From assembly GCA_016859345.1 (NCBI GenBank), contig CM029129.1, positions 18,706,946-18,770,945 of the forward strand: DNA of 64,000 nucleotides, written 5' to 3'. Below, piece after piece: positions 58,815 to 64,000 of the stretch. The translations under genes were made by a program, and so were the position numbers. This DNA comes from Istiophorus platypterus (lineage: Eukaryota; Chordata; Actinopteri; Istiophoriformes; Istiophoridae). Below the pieces are notes generated by a model. The model ran no database searches. It saw nothing but the letters and a program-made list of their open reading frames with translations, and was not told the DNA's origin. The first letter of the stretch is position 1. Each line of letters opens with the position of its first letter.

Positions 58815-60173
58815 CATAGAATAACATAGCAATAACAAATGGATGCATGAGGACTGAAGGGATGGGATGACAAGTGAACAAGCTGTTTGTTAATGAAACT
58901 CGAATATACATTATTGAATGTCAGGAGTGTGCTAAAGGTAATTACCTGAGTAGGCACTGGGATAAGGTTACTTCATGGGTTAAGTAGAGTATCTGTGTGT
59001 GTCCCTGTGCATGCAGGTGCATGAATGTGTGCGTACATGCTTGTGTGTGGGCTGATGCCGTCAGCTGAGCCTTGTCTGTCACTGAGCCTATGGCAGAAGT
59101 AGGTTTATGGGCCTGGCTGCCAGTAAAGTTGCGTCCCAGCAGGGCGGCAGAGCCAAGAGAGAGAGCATCCGAGAACCAGAGCTCAGGCTCCTTGGCTTCA
59201 TTAACCCCTGTAATGAGGCCAGAGACATTGGGGCTGGATGTACATGTACATCCCCACAGCCCTATTCTTATTTCGCAGCAGCCTACAGGACTGTTCATGT
59301 GTATTTTTTTTTCATTATTATTTTTTGCATAATTGCTTTTCATTCATTTCGTTCTTTTTTAAAAAGCTCTCAAGAAGCTCAGTTTATTTAAAAATACTGC
59401 AGCTAAATTGTGCTGAGATGAATCTTGGATGATAGTTTTGGTATCTGAAGTTAGGGTTAAGTATGTGTGTGTTTTTATGTGTATAATGGGTGTCTGCATT
59501 TGTGACTGAGCTTGTGCCAAGGATTTTAAATACTACTGCCAATTTGACAACTGAGTTTTTGTTTTTATAACAAAATAATACTTCTTAATTGTGCTATAAA
59601 ACTTTGGGCCTGATAGTTGTTTTCTCAATATTTTTTCTATGACTATTACAGATTATGTAGTATTTTGGGGAGAACTGATGATAATCATGAGATGTTGATA
59701 GAGAGGAGACAACACAACAGGCTGTGAATTGTCTACGAGCATCTGACATGTGCCGTATACTCTGTTTTCCCACTGGGAGCTTACTCTACTTTCATCATTT
59801 TGGATATCATATTTCCGTCTGTCATACAAGCAACTGAGTGAGAAAGAGTATATCAAGTTCCACCCCCCTGGTGCCATATTGATTCGCCCACCATCTCAGG
59901 TCTCACTGTATCCCATAGCTGGTATATTTAGCTCAGCCCCCTCTCCTTTGGGGGTTACCACAACCTCATATTTCTCGGCACGCTCTTCACCTTGGCCAGC
60001 TTTTTCATGATGACTTGATCTAGTTGCCTAGAAACCGGCCCGACTAGCTGTGATGTCACACAGTAGCATGGCGGGATGGTGTCGCTGGATGGGTCTGATC
60101 AAGAAGGTAGACGACCCGTAAGTGGCTTAGGACACGGACATGGCTGGTCTATTAATACATCTAAGCTCTGTTT

Positions 60174-60193
60174 ACACACACACACAGACACTT

Positions 60194-60279
<86 letters not shown>
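60174..60279 (+). repeat. (AC)n microsatellite
   Basis: A long AC array with one interruption near 60187-60196, in the dclk1 intron. Confidence 0.95.
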
Positions 60280-60281
<2 letters not shown>

Positions 60282-61269
60282 TCTTGGACCCCAGCTGCCG
60301 CCTTGAGCCTCCCAAGGCTTACGCATACTTAGGCACGGATAGTGACATGCACTCTTTTTAATGGACTCATCTAGATTTCTGCTCATGCATCACTAACCAT
60401 TAACTGCGGGCAATTATCAACCGGTGCATGAAGTCATGCCACTTATTCATCTATAAGGTTGGTTGCATTCTGTTTTGGAGTATCTCAATAATGAGATCCT
60501 TTAAAATGTGTCCTCAGCAGTTGCCCATACTAAAATCAAACAATCTCTTCAGGGCTATCTAGTCTTGGTTGTTTTTGTCCAAGTTTTATGAGAAGTTACA
60601 TTTTAAAGGTTACTCTAGAAATTTAGTGGTGAACATCCATAAAGAACTGTAACGGTAGTAACAAGAGTCAAATTTTAAAAAACTAGAGTGGTCAAAACTC
60701 CAAAAGTCAGGATGTCCTCAGAGGCTGTCTAGTACTGGTCAAGCTCCAAAAACACTAGATCTTACCATTTCCATAGTGCAGCTCAATAGCATCTTTCATT
60801 AGACCCCAGGACACCTCCTAAATGCCCATCTCTTTCAAACCTCACACTCCCAGTTTTTAATGTAGGCTCTCGAGTCTCAATTGAAATTTTTAAGTCTCAA
60901 GCCCAAGCTGAGCCTCGGAGCTTGGAGAGCACTCCCCAGAGCTGCAGACTTAGTAGTAGCTCTCCTGACAAGTAAATCGAGCTGAATTTGTAAAATCTAT
61001 GGAGAGTCCCTTTTTAAAAACATCTTTCATCTCTTTCCACGAACAATGAGTTGCGCTTTTGGGCAGTTTTCCTTGTAACTGTGTCACGGTACCAAGTCCT
61101 GGGTACTTTGGGGGAACATGTAACTTGAAATAACTAAACCAGCATTGCAATCAACGCTACAGATGTATGGCTTCTTACATCAGGCGTCTTGTCAATTAAC
61201 TGTCAGGTGTTGTGTGCATCATATGCTGTTGTGATCGCTGTTCTATTGTTAAGCCGTAATAGCAGCGCG

Positions 61270-61600
61270 GCTCTAGGGATGGGAATGTCTCACTGTCTGT
61301 CTGTTGGGTGGTCCATGGGTCCGGCCCTTCGGTCCAGGCTGGAATATCTCAACAACTGGCATGGAATTTTTGAACAGACATCCACAATCCCCAAAGGGAT
61401 AATATGCTAGGTTGACAACAAGCCAACCTCAATAACCACTTTTGCGTGCCATTACCCTCAGTTGTACTTGGTGCTAAGTGGCAAATGTTAGCATGCCAAC
61501 ATGTTAAACTAAGAATCAGCATGTTAGCATTGTCATTGTTGGCAAATCAGTGTGTTGATGTTAGCATTTAGCTCTAAGCATCCCATGTACAGCCTGTTTG
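61270..61600 (+). repeat. teleost interspersed repeat rich in GCTAGC/GTTAGCAT motifs
   Basis: The order CTCACTGTCTGTCTGTTGGG, GGCTGGAATATCTCAACAAC, GGAATTTTTGAACAGACATC, TGGCAAATGTTAGCATGCC and GATGTTAGCATTTAGCTCTA is that of a very common percomorph repeat. It is shortened relative to full copies as I remember them. Class unknown. Confidence 0.55.
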
Positions 61601-62615
61601 TTTGTGTATATTGCATATCGTATCAACATACTTAATACACGTACACTAAAGTTCTTATTACTATTATTTTTGTTGCTACTGGCATTCAACGTGATATGGC
61701 CTGTCCCTGTAGCAAAATTCCTAATTGAGTATGAACCACTTGGTTACTATCTGCAGTGCAGCTCTCACTTTTCAAACCGCATTGTTGGCCTGTTCTTCTC
61801 CTTGTTGGCAAGGCTGAAGAGCTTTTAATATCCTTTTATCTTCCTGTTTTTCTCTGCAACCTCCTCCTTCTTCTCTCTGTCTCCAATTTTCTGTTCACTT
61901 TCTCTCCACCCATTACTGTTTCCACTTCTCTCTCTATGTGCATCATTTCTTATCCTCTTATATAACGTCAAGTTTTCTTCCTATCAACAGATTTTTCTTT
62001 TCACGTCCATGGCTGCCCACGCCCCCTTTTGATCGTCTTTCCCCCACCTCCCTTTACTTCATTTTTCTCACTCTGTTTGTCTCCCGCTGTCAACATGCCA
62101 TTGTTTTTACGGCTATTTAGTTCTCATTTAATTAGCACACTCGGCATGCACCCCCAAATCCAAGAGCTGCAACATATGGCACCTCTCCCTCTCTCTCCCC
62201 CCACGCTCTGTCTCTTCCTCTCTCTCCCTTCTTTCCCTCTCTCTGTCCCTCTGTGTGTCCCTCCCCAAAATCCCACCTCCATTTTTCATCTGCCCTCCTG
62301 TTTTCTAAGTTTGTGTCTTACTTTTTGCTTAGTTTTGTTCCCTCTCTGTCTCTTTTCTCCTCTTCAGGCTAATTATATCCAGCTCTGCAGGGACTATATA
62401 GAGGGTGCTACAGCAACATCACAGAAAAAATAATGCGTTACATGAAGAGCAGATGTTGTGATCTGCTCAAAAACAAAGCATTCACCTGTTTGTAAATCTC
62501 CACCTGGTGGACTGTATGTTGATGATGTCACTTTTTGTTCTGCATAGGTGGATTGTGGGAAGAGAAGTCCATCTGCTCCTGCTGATCTGCTGAGTCACAG
62601 CTAGTCAGCACAGCA

Positions 62616-62617
<2 letters not shown>

Positions 62618-62662
<45 letters not shown>
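62618..62662 (+). repeat. (TG)n microsatellite
   Basis: About 22 TG units in the dclk1 intron. Confidence 0.95.
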
Positions 62663-62663
<1 letters not shown>

Positions 62664-63557
62664 AGGAGGGTATACAGTGTATTTGCTACTGTACAGTTTA
62701 TTCGGGGTAAATGACACTGATGATTAATGGCTCGTGGGGCACTCCTCAGCACAAGTCCTACATTCAAACCATCGCTTTTGTGTGGCTCATTTATGACGCG
62801 TTGTTTCAGGTTTTCTTTCGGTCCTCCTGCCTCTCTCTGTTTCAGTCGGTCGGTTAGCTTCTGTGTGTCTCTGTCTACCAGCAGAGAGTGACTGTGGGGA
62901 GCTGTCTGTAGTCAGAGGATCTGCTGCCAAATTAGGATCGATGGCAGACGTTTCAGGCACTGGCATGACTGTTGAAAAACTCCACAAGTCACAGCACAGC
63001 TTCATCACACACAGACTCACTCTGAATCATGCACTTCCTGACTCATTCACTCCCTTATCTCTCTTGGCTAAATCTACATTTTAAAAAATAGTGCCCTGGC
63101 TTTGTGTTCACTTAAGTAACCTAAAGAGTGGGACCTCAACACATCTCCTTTTGTCTAATCAGGAGTCAGTGAGGGAGGCACTAAGAAATTAGGTTGTAAA
63201 CATAGGAAGGAACAATGCTTCTTCAGTCCAGTTTGAAGACAAAAGTGTTGTGTCTTGCTAAAAAATGCATCTTAAAATTAAAATTGACTGTACTATTAAG
63301 TAAGTCCCGCTTTGATACAGTACATCCCAAATTCTTGCACCATTTTGGACTAATAAAAAAAAAAAAATCCTGAATCTCTACAGTTACAACTTATATAAAC
63401 ACTACATCAAATGTTTTTCTTTCTTTTTTTAATTCTTAAGTTACTCTATTGCACTTCACTTCATTTTTTCAGTTTCCAAAAAGATATTTTTCCCGATATC
63501 GATAGCATATGGAGTAGTCACCGTATTTCAGAGCTTCCCTTTGTGGTATTCTCCTTG

Positions 63558-63916
63558 GAGCTGAAACAATAAACTGAAAAATCAGTTTAGTCCATCATCA
63601 GAAGATTAATCAGTAGCTTTTTTGACAATTGATTAATTGTTTAAGCAATGTTTATTATGCAAAACTGCCAAAAATTCCCTCCCTCCAGTCTGTCAAATGT
63701 GAATTTTTTCTGTAAATCTATGACAGTAACTTGAATATCTTTAGGTTCTGGGCTGTTGCTTGGACAAAACAAAAATTTTGAAGTCATCAGCTTTTCCTCT
63801 GAGAAATTGTGATGGACATCTTTTACTACTTCTTGATATTTTAAAGAGCAAATGATTAATGGAGAAAAAATCAGCAGAATAATCAACCATGAAGAGATTT
63901 ATTAGTTGCAGCCCTA
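63558..63916. mobile_element. hAT-type MITE
   Basis: The right end TTAGTTGCAGCCCTA and the left end GAGCTGAAACAATAA are imperfect terminal inverted repeats. Inside are GATTAATCAG and ATTGATTAATTG palindromes, and the body contains GAATATCTTTAGGTTCTGGG and GGACAAAACAAAA, typical of the common non-autonomous teleost hAT family. Non-coding. Confidence 0.7.
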
Positions 63917-64000
63917 AGTGAAGAAACTCATTCAATCAATCACTCACCAGCCTTCTCCCTGCTGCCTGTAATATGTACGTCTTCTGTTAATACTTGCTCT

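Larger units (their letters stand above)
56750..64000 (+). other. dclk1: dclk1 intron, running off the window
   Basis: A donor (AAACTG|GTGAGA) opens this intron, and I find no further dclk1 exon up to 64000, so it is at least 7.25 kb long. It contains four simple-sequence arrays (including TCTG units at 57761-57783), a teleost repeat at 61270-61600 and a MITE at 63558-63916. Other open frames here look like chance. Confidence 0.7.

Noticed and set aside
62029..62433. 134-residue plus-strand frame in the dclk1 intron
   Set aside because: It is C/T-rich sequence with no similarity to the expected next dclk1 exon (VMCLQDFF region); not an exon.
1..64000. A bacterial defence system, CRISPR array or integrated virus
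   Set aside because: All supported genes are intron-containing vertebrate genes; repeats are microsatellites or fish transposons with no regular spacer structure and no viral gene remnants recognised.

Overview
This is vertebrate, almost certainly teleost fish, genomic DNA. All coding is in short exons with GT-AG introns, the proteins are close relatives of human chromosome 13q13 genes, the introns are small, and the non-coding DNA is full of CA/TG microsatellites and of the small DNA transposons and SINE remnants typical of percomorph fish. No bacterial, viral or CRISPR-like system is present, and I see no tRNA or rRNA gene.

Layout. 56-5793 (+) holds the last 12 coding exons of neurobeachin (nbea; end of the BEACH domain plus the WD40 propeller). 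It is followed by a 3' UTR that contains a striking direct tandem duplication of about 1 kb (5939-7973). 11271-11612 (-) is sertm1, a small serine-rich single-pass membrane protein. A gene desert of about 21 kb (11.6-32.9 kb) follows. It holds microsatellites, a fold-back MITE, a dead Tc1/mariner element, a SINE remnant with trinucleotide tails and a GC-rich low-complexity island that may be the sertm1 promoter region. 33.2-35.93 kb (+) is cyclin A1 (ccna1), with a recognisable E-box/CCAAT promoter. 37.3-43.1 kb (+) is spartin (spart/spg20), whose promoter begins about 60 bp after the ccna1 polyadenylation signal. 44.17-49.58 kb (+) is ccdc169, with an RFX X-box lying on its start codon. 54.5-64 kb (+) is the 5' part of the doublecortin-like kinase dclk1: an upstream exon, two coding exons carrying both doublecortin domains, and more than 7 kb of intron running off the end.

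The gene set nbea-dclk1-ccdc169-spart-ccna1-sertm1 is the same neighbourhood as human 13q13, which supports the assignments. From memory of the human order (NBEA, DCLK1, SOHLH2, CCDC169, SPART, CCNA1, SERTM1), the dclk1-to-sertm1 block is inverted here relative to nbea. In addition ccna1 has the opposite orientation to that expected, and sohlh2 is not recognisable. These genes do not form a pathway: they are a synteny block with neuronal (nbea, dclk1, sertm1), germ-cell or cell-cycle (ccna1), endosome/lipid-droplet (spart) and probable ciliary/testis (ccdc169) roles.

Exon boundaries were placed by eye from splice consensus and reading-frame continuity. Repeat-family names come from recognition, not from a database search.
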